Source: Bacterioplanes sp965233665 (GTDB lineage Bacteria > Pseudomonadota > Gammaproteobacteria > Pseudomonadales > Oceanobacteraceae). From it: a stretch of 64,000 nt of DNA. Below, in pieces: positions 50,887 to 60,436 of the stretch. Below the pieces are notes generated by a model. It had not been told where the DNA came from. It saw nothing but the letters and a program-made list of their open reading frames with translations, and did not search any database. The stretch lies in NCBI GenBank assembly GCA_965233665.1, contig CBDDTG010000016.1, positions 1 through 64,000 on the forward strand, written 5' to 3'. A program made the translations under genes and the position numbers. Each line of letters starts with the position of its first letter. Position 1 is the first letter of the stretch.

Positions 50887-53800
50887 ATGCTGACACTGCG
50901 TGGCGCGCCGGCGCTTTCTGACTTTCGTCAAAACAAGATTCTGAGCAAGTTGCAGCAGGCCGATGCCGCTGTTACCTCGGTTTATGCTGAGTTTGTTCAT
51001 TTTGCCGATCTCTCTGCTGCGCTGGCAGATAATGAGCTGCAGGTACTGGAGCGTATTTTGCGCTATGGCCCTAAAGCCGAGGTGCAACAAGGCCAGGGTG
51101 AAGCCTTTTGGGTGGTGCCGCGCTTTGGCACCATTTCGCCTTGGTCATCCAAAGCCACCGACATTGCTCACAACTGTGGTTTGGAAAAAGTCCTGCGTTT
51201 AGAGCGCGGCATCCTTTATTACGTAGAGGGTGTGACGCCAGGCAACCGCGACGCCATTGCCAGTGCCCTGCATGATCGCATGGTGGAAGTGGTGTTGGCC
51301 GAAGCGAGCCAAGCTGAAGCGCTGTTTTCTCACGCTGAGCCTGCGCCGCTGGAAAGCATCGACATTTTGGCCGGTGGTCGTGATGCCTTGGTGGCCGCCG
51401 ATCAACATTTGGGCCTGGCACTGGCCGATGATGAAATCGACTATTTAGTCGAGAGCTTTATCAAGCTCAATCGTAACCCTACCGATGTTGAGCTTATGAT
51501 GTTTGCCCAGGCAAACTCAGAGCACTGTCGCCATAAAATCTTTAACGCCAGCTGGACCATCGATGGCGAACAGCAAGATAAATCGCTGTTCCAGATGATT
51601 AAAAACACCTACGAGTGTTACAGCGACAATATTTTATCGGCTTATAAAGATAATGCCTCTGTGATCAGCGGCCATAAAGCCGGACGCTTTTTCCCGAATC
51701 CAGATAATAGAGGCTATGCGTATCACCAAGAAGATATGCATATTTTAATGAAGGTCGAAACCCACAACCACCCGACCGCCATTGCCCCACACTCGGGTGC
51801 CGCTACTGGTAGCGGTGGTGAAATTCGTGACGAAGGTGCCACCGGCCGCGGTTCTAAACCGAAAGCTGGTTTGACCGGCTTTACCGTCTCTGACCTTAAA
51901 ATTCCAGGTTTTGAACAGCCGTGGGAAAGCCAGTACGGCAAACCAGAGCGCATTGTCTCAGCCCTCGATATTATGCTGGAAGGCCCGATTGGTGGTGCTG
52001 CTTTTAATAACGAATTTGGCCGTCCGAATTTGAACGGCTATTTCCGTACCTTTGAACTGCAACACGATGGCGAAGTTCGTGGTTACCATAAGCCGATTAT
52101 GATTGCCGGCGGCTACGGCAATATTCGCGGCGAGCATGTGCAAAAAGGTGAGATTCCCGTTGGCGCCCGCCTAATTGCGTTGGGTGGTCCAGCCATGCAA
52201 ATTGGCCTCGGTGGTGGTGCGGCATCCAGTATGTCGTCGGGCCAGTCTAATGCCGATTTGGATTTTGCTTCGGTACAGCGCGAAAACCCAGAAATGGAGC
52301 GCCGCTGTCAGGAAGTGATCGACCGCTGCTGGCAGTTGGGCGATGACAACCCCATTGCCTTTATTCACGACGTCGGTGCCGGTGGTTTGTCCAACGCTTT
52401 TCCTGAGCTGGTCTCGGACGGCGGTCGTGGTGGTCAGTTTGAGCTGCGCAACGTGCCTAACGACGAGCCTGGCATGAGCCCGCTGGCGATTTGGTGTAAC
52501 GAATCCCAGGAGCGTTATGTGATGGCCGTGGCCGAAGCTGATATGGAGCGCTTCGATGCCATCTGCGCACGCGAGCGTTGCCCCTATGCAGTGGTCGGCA
52601 TTGCCACGGAAGAAGAACATTTAACCGTTAGCGACAGCCACTTCGATAACAAGCCCGTTGATATGCCGCTGCAGGTATTGCTGGGTAAACCGCCACGTAT
52701 GCACCGTGATGCCACTTCACGTGAGGTCAAAGCTGAAGCCTTTAATAGCAGCAGTATTGATTTGGCCGAAGCGGCTAAGCGTGTACTGACGTTGCCGACG
52801 GTGGCGTCGAAAAGCTTCCTGATTACCATTGGCGACCGTTCTATTACCGGTACTGTGGCGCGTGATCAATTTGTTGGCCCTTGGCAGGTGCCGGTGGCCG
52901 ATGTGGCGGTGACGACCTCCTCTTATGACACCTACGCCGGTGAAGCCATGGCGATGGGTGAACGTACCCCGGTAGCACTGCTGGATTCGCCGGCGTCGGG
53001 TCGTTTGGCGGTGGCCGAAGCCATTACCAACTTGGCGGCAGCGCCGATTGCCAAATTAGCGGACATTAAAATGTCGGCTAACTGGATGTGCGCCGCTGGC
53101 CACGACGGTGAAGATCAAAAACTGTACGACACGGTCAAGGCTGTGGGCATGGAGCTGTGTCCTGAATTGCAGGTGACCATTCCCGTGGGTAAAGACTCGA
53201 TGTCGATGAAAACCCGCTGGCAAGAAGATGGTGAAAAAGGTGAGATCGAAAAAGCGGTAACGGCGCCAATGTCGCTGATTATTACCAGTTTTGCGCCCGT
53301 CACCGATGCACGCAAAGTGTTAACGCCGCAATTGCGCGCTGATAAGGGCGAAACCGACCTGTTATTAATTGATTTGGGCCGTGGCCAAAATCGTTTGGGC
53401 GCTTCATGTTTGGCTCAGGTATATGGCCAAGTGGGCAGTGTGCCGGCCGACTTAGACGACGCTGAAGATTTAAAAGCCTTTTTTGCCGTTATGCAGGGGC
53501 TCAACCTGGATGGCAAGCTGCTGGCCTATCACGATCGCTCCGACGGTGGTTTGTTCGCCACCCTAACGGAAATGGCCTTTGCCGGTCACCTAGGGCTGGA
53601 TATTAAGATGGACCTGCTGGCCGACAGCGAAGACGAGCTGGCAGCGGCGTTATTTGCCGAAGAGCTGGGCGGTGTCATTCAAGTACGCCGCGACGATCTA
53701 GAAGAAGTGTTAGCGCAATTTGAAGCCGCAGGTCTCGGTGATTGCACTCAGGTGATTGGTAGCATTAACGATGACGACCAAATTACCTTTAGCTTCCAGG

Positions 53801-54792
53801 ACGAAGAATTCCTTAGTGAATCGCGCGTTAACTGGCAGCGTTTATGGTCGCAAACCAGCTATGAAATGCAGGCCCTGCGTGATAACGCTGATTGTGCCAA
53901 GCAAGAATTTGACGCGCTGCTAGATGCCGATGATCCAGGCTTAACGGCGGAACTGTCTTTCGATATTAACGAAGACCCGGTGAAAGAATTATTAGCCTCT
54001 AATTCTTCTGCTTCTGAAGCTCCTAAAGTGGCGATTCTGCGTGAGCAGGGTGTGAATGGCCAAATCGAAATGGCCGCTGCTTTTGATCGCGCTGGCTTTA
54101 CCGCCATCGACGTTCATATGAGCGATATTCTCTCCGGTAACGTTACCTTAGATCAGTTCCGTGGCTTAGTGGCCTGTGGCGGCTTCTCTTATGGTGACGT
54201 ATTAGGCGCGGGCGAAGGCTGGGCCAAATCAATTCTGTTTAATGAACAGGCGCGTGAGCAATTTAAAGCCTTTTTTGAACGCGGCGATACCTTTGCACTC
54301 GGCGTGTGCAATGGCTGTCAGATGCTGTCGAACTTGCATGAGTTGATTCCAGGTGCCGAGCACTGGCCGCATTTTGTGCGCAATATGAGCGAGCAATTTG
54401 AAGCCCGTGTGGCCATGGTGGAAGTGCAAGAATCCGACTCTGTCTTCCTGGCAGGCATGGCTGGTTCACATATACCGATTGCCATCGCTCATGGTGAGGG
54501 ACGTGCTGAATTTGCTAACGAGTCAGATATTGATGAGTTGGCCGGTCAAATCGCTCTGCGTTACGTCAATAATTATGGTGAGGTGACCGAGCAATACCCA
54601 GCCAACCCAAATGGCTCGCCGCAGGGCATTACCGGCCTAACAGCGAATGACGGCCGCGTTACTATTATGATGCCGCACCCAGAGCGGGTATTCCGCACCA
54701 TTCAAAATAGCTGGGCACCGGATCATTGGGACGAAGACGGCGCTTGGATGCGTATGTTCCGTAACGCCCGAGTATGGTGTGAGGAAAACTAA
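50887..54792 (+). CDS. purL: Phosphoribosylformylglycinamidine synthase
   Basis: The large FGAR amidotransferase of proteobacteria (1301 residues), fourth step of purine synthesis. An N-terminal PurS-like part; a linker; two AIR-synthase-like halves with ATP-binding blocks (NSEHCRHKIFN; KVETHNHPTAIAPHSGAATG split as ETHNHPTAIAPHSG; DHDGxx-type DRSDGGLFATL); and a C-terminal class I glutaminase domain with VCNGCQML (nucleophilic Cys) and MPHPERVFR (His). The start at 50887 (MLTLRGAPALSDF) follows TGGAG. Full length, no interruption. Confidence 0.97.
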   Translation: MLTLRGAPALSDFRQNKILSKLQQADAAVTSVYAEFVHFADLSAALADNELQVLERILRYGPKAEVQQGQGEAFWVVPRFGTISPWSSKATDIAHNCGLEKVLRLERGILYYVEGVTPGNRDAIASALHDRMVEVVLAEASQAEALFSHAEPAPLESIDILAGGRDALVAADQHLGLALADDEIDYLVESFIKLNRNPTDVELMMFAQANSEHCRHKIFNASWTIDGEQQDKSLFQMIKNTYECYSDNILSAYKDNASVISGHKAGRFFPNPDNRGYAYHQEDMHILMKVETHNHPTAIAPHSGAATGSGGEIRDEGATGRGSKPKAGLTGFTVSDLKIPGFEQPWESQYGKPERIVSALDIMLEGPIGGAAFNNEFGRPNLNGYFRTFELQHDGEVRGYHKPIMIAGGYGNIRGEHVQKGEIPVGARLIALGGPAMQIGLGGGAASSMSSGQSNADLDFASVQRENPEMERRCQEVIDRCWQLGDDNPIAFIHDVGAGGLSNAFPELVSDGGRGGQFELRNVPNDEPGMSPLAIWCNESQERYVMAVAEADMERFDAICARERCPYAVVGIATEEEHLTVSDSHFDNKPVDMPLQVLLGKPPRMHRDATSREVKAEAFNSSSIDLAEAAKRVLTLPTVASKSFLITIGDRSITGTVARDQFVGPWQVPVADVAVTTSSYDTYAGEAMAMGERTPVALLDSPASGRLAVAEAITNLAAAPIAKLADIKMSANWMCAAGHDGEDQKLYDTVKAVGMELCPELQVTIPVGKDSMSMKTRWQEDGEKGEIEKAVTAPMSLIITSFAPVTDARKVLTPQLRADKGETDLLLIDLGRGQNRLGASCLAQVYGQVGSVPADLDDAEDLKAFFAVMQGLNLDGKLLAYHDRSDGGLFATLTEMAFAGHLGLDIKMDLLADSEDELAAALFAEELGGVIQVRRDDLEEVLAQFEAAGLGDCTQVIGSINDDDQITFSFQDEEFLSESRVNWQRLWSQTSYEMQALRDNADCAKQEFDALLDADDPGLTAELSFDINEDPVKELLASNSSASEAPKVAILREQGVNGQIEMAAAFDRAGFTAIDVHMSDILSGNVTLDQFRGLVACGGFSYGDVLGAGEGWAKSILFNEQAREQFKAFFERGDTFALGVCNGCQMLSNLHELIPGAEHWPHFVRNMSEQFEARVAMVEVQESDSVFLAGMAGSHIPIAIAHGEGRAEFANESDIDELAGQIALRYVNNYGEVTEQYPANPNGSPQGITGLTANDGRVTIMMPHPERVFRTIQNSWAPDHWDEDGAWMRMFRNARVWCEEN

Positions 54793-54819
54793 CGGAGTGT
54801 GTCTGTTGGTGTAAAAAAC

Positions 54820-54842
54820 GGCCGCTATAGCGGCCTTTTTTA
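54820..54842 (+). terminator. purL terminator
   Basis: Stem GGCCGC/GCGGCC with TATA loop (54820-54835) followed by TTTTTT. Confidence 0.92.
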
Positions 54843-55239
54843 TTTTTGCGTGTTTGTTGCGATTTATAACTAAAATGTAGCTTAAATATGATTGCTGCAG
54901 AACAGTAAGGCTAAGTGAAAATATGCCGACTTCAACTCGCTTAGGGCACAATGATCTGGCTGTCTGAGTAGTGCAGTGTGAGTAATGTAGTCTGGATCGC
55001 GCGTTTTATTCATGCAGAACCTTCTGCGCTTAGCTTGCGAAAAGACTTTCTTGGTTACTGTGATTTTTTGGCGGATATCGTTTCTTATCGTAGCTCCTGA
55101 TATCTGACTTGATAGGCTCATTCCTCGCTGGCTGAACAAAAGGGTTCTATAAGGCTAGTAACACCAGTGGGTGCTTTAGTGTAAAATATCGGCGGAAATG
55201 GAGTTGATTTTTATAAATATGAATAAGGAAACCTGCCAA
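54843..55239. other. Intergenic region before the RCC1 lipoprotein gene
   Basis: 397 nt, AT-rich, presumably with the promoter of the next gene; no gene, repeat or conserved RNA was recognised. Confidence 0.4.
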
Positions 55240-56511
55240 ATGAGATTAGCGCTGTTAGCATTTTCGGTCACTGCCTCCATCTTATCGGGCTGTGGTGGGT
55301 CAGACTCTGGCTCGTCATCTGATCCGGTAGCTGTTGATCCCGATCCAGTCACTGTCGAACCTGATCCTATTCCGCCTGCTGACAATACGCCAACCGAGAA
55401 TAGCTCTATTTTTAGAGAACTAATGGGTGGTGGTTCCCATATGTGCGGCATAACAAAAGACGATGCACTCTATTGCTGGGGCGAGGATGCTGTCGGTGAA
55501 ACAGGTATTGCAGAAAACTTGGAAAAGGGTTCGCTTCGCCCAACGAAAGTGGCTGATTTGCCACCGGTAAAGCAAGCCGTTGGTGACTATGGACGTACCT
55601 GCGTCGTTGATGAAGCGAACTTGGTTTGGTGCATGGGAATCGGACGAAATGGGTGGGGTAATGACGCCAACGAACGTGATATTCCTATGCAGCCATATCA
55701 AATGTTCGAACTGGCACAAATCGACAGGCTAGCAATAAGTCAGGATGCCGTTTGTGCACAACAAGTGGGTGCAAGCATGTATTGTTGGGGGAAAAATGCC
55801 AACAACAGCCTGAATGTCGCCAGTGATTCAGCCTATGTTGTATTCCCAAGCGAGTTTGCATGGGGAGATTTAGACAAAAATAGCTCAGTGGCCATGGCGT
55901 CGGGCAGTACTTGTCTATTGCCGGAGAGCGGAATCCCATACTGCTTTGGATACAATCATGATGCTAGTTTAGGGACAGCCAGTGATAATGACTATGTCGT
56001 CACTCCGGAGCCTGTGGTGATGCCAGATAATGTTCGTTTTTCAGACATTGTTGCAGGCTTTGGCTATTTTTGTGGTGTGAGTCAAGATAAAGAGGTTTAT
56101 TGTTGGGGCTATTATGGAGAATCCAGCGATAACGAAGTTGAACGTATCAGGGCGCCAAAAAAAGTTGATGCTGTTGATAATGTTGAGTCACTGGCTGCTG
56201 GATATAATGGCGGCTGCGCATTGACATCGGGTGGTCAGGTAAAATGCTTTGGCGGCAATGAAACTGGCCAGCTACTGTATGGAAATGCATCTTCAGGCTG
56301 GATAAATGAGGCTGTAACGATTTCATTGCCGGGCAGAGCAGTGGCAGTGGCATCTTCGGAATACTTCAATTGTGCTATCGGTGATGAAGCATTTGATGGC
56401 GATGTTATTTGCTGGGGTGATATTGCTTCTGAAAATTATCTAAGCCGAGATCCTGCTGTGGATAGAAGGAGCTTTGGCACAATTCGATTAGAGAAGGCAG
56501 TTCAGCCCTAG
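55240..56511 (+). CDS. RCC1-repeat lipoprotein
   Basis: 423 residues. A lipoprotein signal (MRLALLAFSVTASILSGCGG), a D/P/V-rich spacer (DPVAVDPDPVTVEPDP), then RCC1-like beta-propeller blades: repeated pattern C-x-W/F-G, e.g. ALYCWGEDAVGETG, SMYCWGKNANNS, EVYCWGYYGES, QVKCFGGNETGQL. About seven blades, consistent with a full propeller. Likely a surface binding protein, ligand unknown. Start at 55240 chosen because AAGGA precedes it and it begins the signal peptide; 55219 is possible. Its spacer resembles that of the ImpA-like lipoprotein. Confidence 0.85.
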   Translation: MRLALLAFSVTASILSGCGGSDSGSSSDPVAVDPDPVTVEPDPIPPADNTPTENSSIFRELMGGGSHMCGITKDDALYCWGEDAVGETGIAENLEKGSLRPTKVADLPPVKQAVGDYGRTCVVDEANLVWCMGIGRNGWGNDANERDIPMQPYQMFELAQIDRLAISQDAVCAQQVGASMYCWGKNANNSLNVASDSAYVVFPSEFAWGDLDKNSSVAMASGSTCLLPESGIPYCFGYNHDASLGTASDNDYVVTPEPVVMPDNVRFSDIVAGFGYFCGVSQDKEVYCWGYYGESSDNEVERIRAPKKVDAVDNVESLAAGYNGGCALTSGGQVKCFGGNETGQLLYGNASSGWINEAVTISLPGRAVAVASSEYFNCAIGDEAFDGDVICWGDIASENYLSRDPAVDRRSFGTIRLEKAVQP

Positions 56512-57279
56512 CTTGATTGAGCTTGTGGTGGTCGGCGAACGTCGATTGCCACAAATTTAGCCATTAAATCTATAGCCTTGAATGTCGTCTTCATTTTTAA
56601 TATTTGGGGGTGGGGTATTAAAGCTGCACATGCTAGAGGATTTGCTAACTAATTCCGTGGGTTTGACCTTGTCTCGATTTATCAGGATGGCAAGAATTGG
56701 CTAAGTTCGAAAAGACACTTTTCCTATTGATCAATAGAAGGCTCCAGTTGCGGGTGTCTCGAATTATGTATTTCAGTTTTATATGTCTATGCAGAATTTC
56801 AATTATTTTGTGCATCACACAGAAAGCTGATTAGCTGAAATTGTAAACATTAAAAACAATCGTTCATAACCAGGTGGCTTGTTGTTGCTGTATGAATTGG
56901 TCGACAAGCCGCCAGTATTCTCAGAGAAAAACCCCTCTCTTAACTGACCAAACTGCCATCACCTCTCGCCGCTATTTCTGAGAGATGTTTTGGTATGTCC
57001 AAAGGTGCCGCAAGGTAGACAACCTCCACAGTAAGCGTTTAAATCGTAATCATGTGATGTACGTTTTCACAAAAATATGGCCCGGCCGGAAATAACCTTC
57101 CGACCTCATAACTGTCGATGATCGCCACAAGCGAACGTCACCGACTTTACAAGAAATGCCTGTAGCTCTGATCGGCTGATTGGTCGGCTGATTGGTCGGA
57201 TGATAGGTCAGATTACAGGCGCATAATATAGTCAAGGACGCATAAGGTTTACCCATCCTGAGCGTTGAGGGTGTTAACT
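56512..57279. other. Long intergenic region before phhA
   Basis: 768 nt. Contains the 12-bp tandem repeat listed next. No sigma-54 site of correct spacing and no perfect TyrR/PhhR box were found, so control of phhA cannot be assigned. Confidence 0.45.
57173..57208 (+). repeat. Three 12-bp tandem units upstream of phhA
   Basis: CGGCTGATTGGT at 57173-57184 and 57185-57196, then CGGATGATAGGT at 57197-57208; 72 to 107 bp before the phhA ATG. Could bind a regulator or be a slippage product. Confidence 0.75.
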
Positions 57280-58098
57280 ATGGGCAGTACTGCACACAAT
57301 ATCGTTATCGAAGCCGTTCCCGGCTCCAAATACACGGCCAAAACGCCGGATGCGAATGGCCTGATCCACTATACCGCGGATGAAGACGTGGTCTGGAAAG
57401 ACCTGATTGAACGCCAGCAAATCGCCGTTCAGGGCGTTGCTTGTCAGGAATTTGTCCATGGCATGGAGTTGCTTGAATTACCGCAAGATCGTATTCCTCA
57501 GTTGGCAGAGGTGTCAGAGCCACTTGCTTATGCCTCGGGCTGGAGTGCAGCGGCGGTGCCCGCACTGATTCCCTTTACTACGTTCTGTCATTTGCTCGCC
57601 AATAAGCGCTTTCCCTGCGCGACCTTTATCCGCACACGGGAAGAGCTGAACTATCTAGAAGAGCCGGATATTTTTCACGAAGTGTTTGGTCACTGCACCA
57701 TGCTCACCAACCCCAGTTTCGCGGCGTTTACCGAGGCCTACGGTAAGCTCGGTCTGGAAGCCAATGACGTGCAAAGAACCTTCTTGGAACGACTGTACTG
57801 GTTTACCGTGGAGTTTGGGCTGCTAAAAACGTCTGCAGGCATGCGCGTTTATGGTGGCGGCATTTTGTCATCCATCGGCGAAACCCAGTACGCCTGCAGT
57901 GACACACCGGACCTGCGCCCGTTCAATGTTTTGGATGTGTTAAGAACGCCTTATCGCATCGATATTATGCAGCCCATTTATTATGTGCTGGAAAGCATCG
58001 ATGACTTGTTCAAAGTTGCGCACATGGACCTGTTCTCAGAGATGAAAAAAGCCGAACAGCTGGGCATGTTTGAGCCGGAGTTTCCTCCTAAAGCCTGA
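57280..58098 (+). CDS. phhA: Phenylalanine 4-hydroxylase
   Basis: A 272-residue iron/pterin monooxygenase converting phenylalanine to tyrosine. The iron ligands are in FHEVFGHCTML (two His) and WFTVEFGL (Glu), about residues 134-145 and 181-188. PDIFHEVFGHC and GGGILSSIGETQYA are family hallmarks. Start at 57280 follows GAGGG; GTG at 57265 is the alternative. No phhB (carbinolamine dehydratase) follows. The downstream LysR gene is convergent. Confidence 0.95.
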   Translation: MGSTAHNIVIEAVPGSKYTAKTPDANGLIHYTADEDVVWKDLIERQQIAVQGVACQEFVHGMELLELPQDRIPQLAEVSEPLAYASGWSAAAVPALIPFTTFCHLLANKRFPCATFIRTREELNYLEEPDIFHEVFGHCTMLTNPSFAAFTEAYGKLGLEANDVQRTFLERLYWFTVEFGLLKTSAGMRVYGGGILSSIGETQYACSDTPDLRPFNVLDVLRTPYRIDIMQPIYYVLESIDDLFKVAHMDLFSEMKKAEQLGMFEPEFPPKA

Positions 58099-58155
58099 CC
58101 TGTGTTAGCCAGTTGAGTGCTTGAAAGCGTTTTCGAAAACCGCTGCAAGCACTCT

Positions 58156-59052
58156 TCAGCCTTCAAACTGCTGAAATGCCTTGCCCACAAGGTCTGCAAT
58201 AATGCCACCGGCTTTGCCCAGCGGTGGCTCATTGCGATAAACCAACATGGGGGTAAAGGACACCCGTGAACCGGCGCGATAATCAAGCTCGATCAGGCTG
58301 CCTTCGGCCAACTCTTTTGACACCTGGAATACCGGCATCCAGCCAAATCCAAGGCCCATTTCAATGGCGGTTTTCTTGGCTGAAAAGCTGTGCATATAAA
58401 ACACACGGTCGCCACCAAACTGCATGGAATCTGATCGAGATGACGCGTGCTCACTGGTGTCATTGATGGTCAACTCGACATGGTCGTGCAGCTGATCCAG
58501 CGCTATGTTCTGTACACCCGCCAGAGGGTGATGGCTGGCTGCGACCAGCACCAGGCTAACAGGCGTTAGCGGCACCGCCGTGAGCGAAGGGTGCGGGGTA
58601 TAGTCCTTGGCCAGCATGATGTCTGCCTTGTCCTTCTCAAAGCGCATCTGCACGCCTCCCAAAGCCTCCACCTTGACTTGAATGCGTGTCGGAATGTCAC
58701 GGTCCGCCAACGACTTGAGCGCGCCCATAATGGGCACCATGGGCAATGCGCCGTCGATGACCAGCTCCAATCGCGGCTCCCAGCCTTCGGTGTAGCGCTC
58801 GGCAAGATTCTCTATGCGTTCGGCCAGCTGCAGCATGCGTTGGGCCTCGGCCCAAAGTGCCTGGCCTTTGGGCGTGAGGGTGGCACGGTAGCGGCTGCGG
58901 TCAAAGATCTCGATGTTCAGTTGCTGTTCCAGCTTGCGGATCTGGTAGCTCACCGCTGACTGGGCTTTATGCAGCTTGTTGGCGGCTTTGGCGAAGCTGC
59001 CTTCCTGAATGATGGTGTCCAAGACCCTCAGCGCTTCCATATCCACTTTCAT
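58156..59052 (-). CDS. LysR-type transcriptional regulator
   Basis: A 298-residue regulator with the N-terminal winged helix-turn-helix (residues ~5-62: GSFAKAANKLHKAQSAVSYQ, RKLEQQLNIEIFDRS) and a C-terminal substrate-binding effector domain. Divergent from hmgA over 137 bp with an inverted repeat ATCTCCAT/ATGGAGAT (59067-59109) and a GTTCGTGAAC palindrome at 59134-59143, so it probably controls the tyrosine catabolic operon; this differs from the IclR-type HmgR of Pseudomonas. Start at 59052 (MKVDMEAL) chosen over 59067. Confidence 0.9.
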   Translation of the reverse strand: MKVDMEALRVLDTIIQEGSFAKAANKLHKAQSAVSYQIRKLEQQLNIEIFDRSRYRATLTPKGQALWAEAQRMLQLAERIENLAERYTEGWEPRLELVIDGALPMVPIMGALKSLADRDIPTRIQVKVEALGGVQMRFEKDKADIMLAKDYTPHPSLTAVPLTPVSLVLVAASHHPLAGVQNIALDQLHDHVELTINDTSEHASSRSDSMQFGGDRVFYMHSFSAKKTAIEMGLGFGWMPVFQVSKELAEGSLIELDYRAGSRVSFTPMLVYRNEPPLGKAGGIIADLVGKAFQQFEG

Positions 59053-59189
59053 CGGCGTACCTGTCAATCTCCATGAGTATCGAACTATATCTAACGAATA
59101 GATGGAGATGATGCAAATATTATTCTTTTTTTAGTTCGTGAACGACACACAATGAAGGCATCGATCAGTTTACGGACGAGGCTGTACGC

Positions 59190-60392
59190 ATGCCGTTTTA
59201 TGTCAAACAAGGTGATTTGCCTGCCAAGCACCACGTTACGTTTTACAAAGGTGCCCACCACCCAGGTGTTCAGGCGGGGCAGGAGGAGGAGTTATACCGC
59301 GAAGAGCTGGTATCGACTCATGGCTTTGCCAGTCTGTACAGCACCAAGTATCACCACAACATGCCAACCAAAAGCCCTGCGGTTGAGCGCTTGCATATAG
59401 AGCACGGTGCCTTGTGGCAAGACAGCTTGGTGCAAAATTATAAATTGGATAGCCGCAAAGCGGACCGCCAGGGCAATTTTTATAACGCCCGCAATCGTCT
59501 TTTTTTCAATCAAGACCTGTCGATTCACACGGCTCGGGTGACAGAGTCTACCGATCAGTTTTATCGCAACGCCTACGCCGATGAAATTATTTTTGTTCAC
59601 GAGGGCGAAGGTGAGTTGCTGTCGGAATACGGTCGCTTGGAAGTACGGCAGTGGGACTATTTGGTCATTCCACGCGGCACCATATACCAGCTTCATTTTA
59701 ATAATTACGACAATGTTCGTTTGTTTATTGTTGAAGCGAACTCCATGGTGGAGATTCCCAAACATTATCGCAATGAATACGGCCAGTTGCTTGAAACCGC
59801 GCCTTACTGCGAGCGTGATATTCGAGCACCACAATTGATGGACCCAATCGTGGAGCAGGGCAATTTCCAGGTGATCAGCAAATACCGGGATCAATACCAG
59901 GCGCATCAGCTGCAATGGCATCCGTTCGACTTGGTGGGATGGGACGGCTATCTCTACCCTTGGGCATTTAATATTAAAGATTTTCAGCCCATCGTTGGCA
60001 AAATTCATCTTCCGCCTAGCATTCATCAGGTATTTGGCGGCCGGGGATTTGTGCTGTGTAATTTTGTGCCCCGTCTGTACGACTTCCACCCTGAGGCCAT
60101 ACCGGCGCCTTATTACCACTCCAATGTTGATAGTGATGAGGTGCTGTATTACGTCGATGGCGACTTTATGAGTCGCACCGGTATCGATGCTGGCTACATC
60201 ACTTTACACCAAGGCGGTGTGCCACACGGCCCCCAGCCTGGCAAAACAGAAGCGTCCATCGGCGCCAAGGAAACTCAAGAGTATGCCGTAATGGTGGATA
60301 CCTTTGCACCGTTACAGCTGACCGAACACGTTAAAAACACAATGGCTGGCGACTATCACCAGTCGTGGCTCGAATCTGAACAACCTAAATAA
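59190..60392 (+). CDS. hmgA: Homogentisate 1,2-dioxygenase
   Basis: Opens the ring of homogentisate to maleylacetoacetate. The 400-residue protein has cupin-like iron ligands in the HSNVDSDEVLYYVDG segment (His, Glu) and HQGGVPHGPQPG (His). The form is shorter than the ~430-450 residue Pseudomonas enzyme but the motifs are complete. First gene of hmgA-hppD-fahA-maiA, with 44 nt to hppD. Confidence 0.94.
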   Translation: MPFYVKQGDLPAKHHVTFYKGAHHPGVQAGQEEELYREELVSTHGFASLYSTKYHHNMPTKSPAVERLHIEHGALWQDSLVQNYKLDSRKADRQGNFYNARNRLFFNQDLSIHTARVTESTDQFYRNAYADEIIFVHEGEGELLSEYGRLEVRQWDYLVIPRGTIYQLHFNNYDNVRLFIVEANSMVEIPKHYRNEYGQLLETAPYCERDIRAPQLMDPIVEQGNFQVISKYRDQYQAHQLQWHPFDLVGWDGYLYPWAFNIKDFQPIVGKIHLPPSIHQVFGGRGFVLCNFVPRLYDFHPEAIPAPYYHSNVDSDEVLYYVDGDFMSRTGIDAGYITLHQGGVPHGPQPGKTEASIGAKETQEYAVMVDTFAPLQLTEHVKNTMAGDYHQSWLESEQPK

Positions 60393-60436
60393 ATAACACA
60401 GCTAAAAATAACAAAGACATCAAGCGAGGTAGCACC

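Noticed and set aside
56840..56870. TGTAAAcattaaAAACA considered as a TyrR/PhhR box upstream of phhA
   Set aside because: Only one half-site matches TGTAAA-N6-TTTACA, and it is about 400 bp from the gene.
56876..56893. GGTGGCTTGTTGTTGCTG considered as a sigma-54 promoter
   Set aside because: Spacing between the GG and GC elements is one base short.
57173..57208. Tandem repeat considered as a CRISPR remnant
   Set aside because: Units are 12 bp with no spacers and no cas genes nearby.
59292..60119. Minus-strand frame of 275 codons opposite hmgA
   Set aside because: Shadow of hmgA; composition (H/I/V rich) follows complement of the coding strand.
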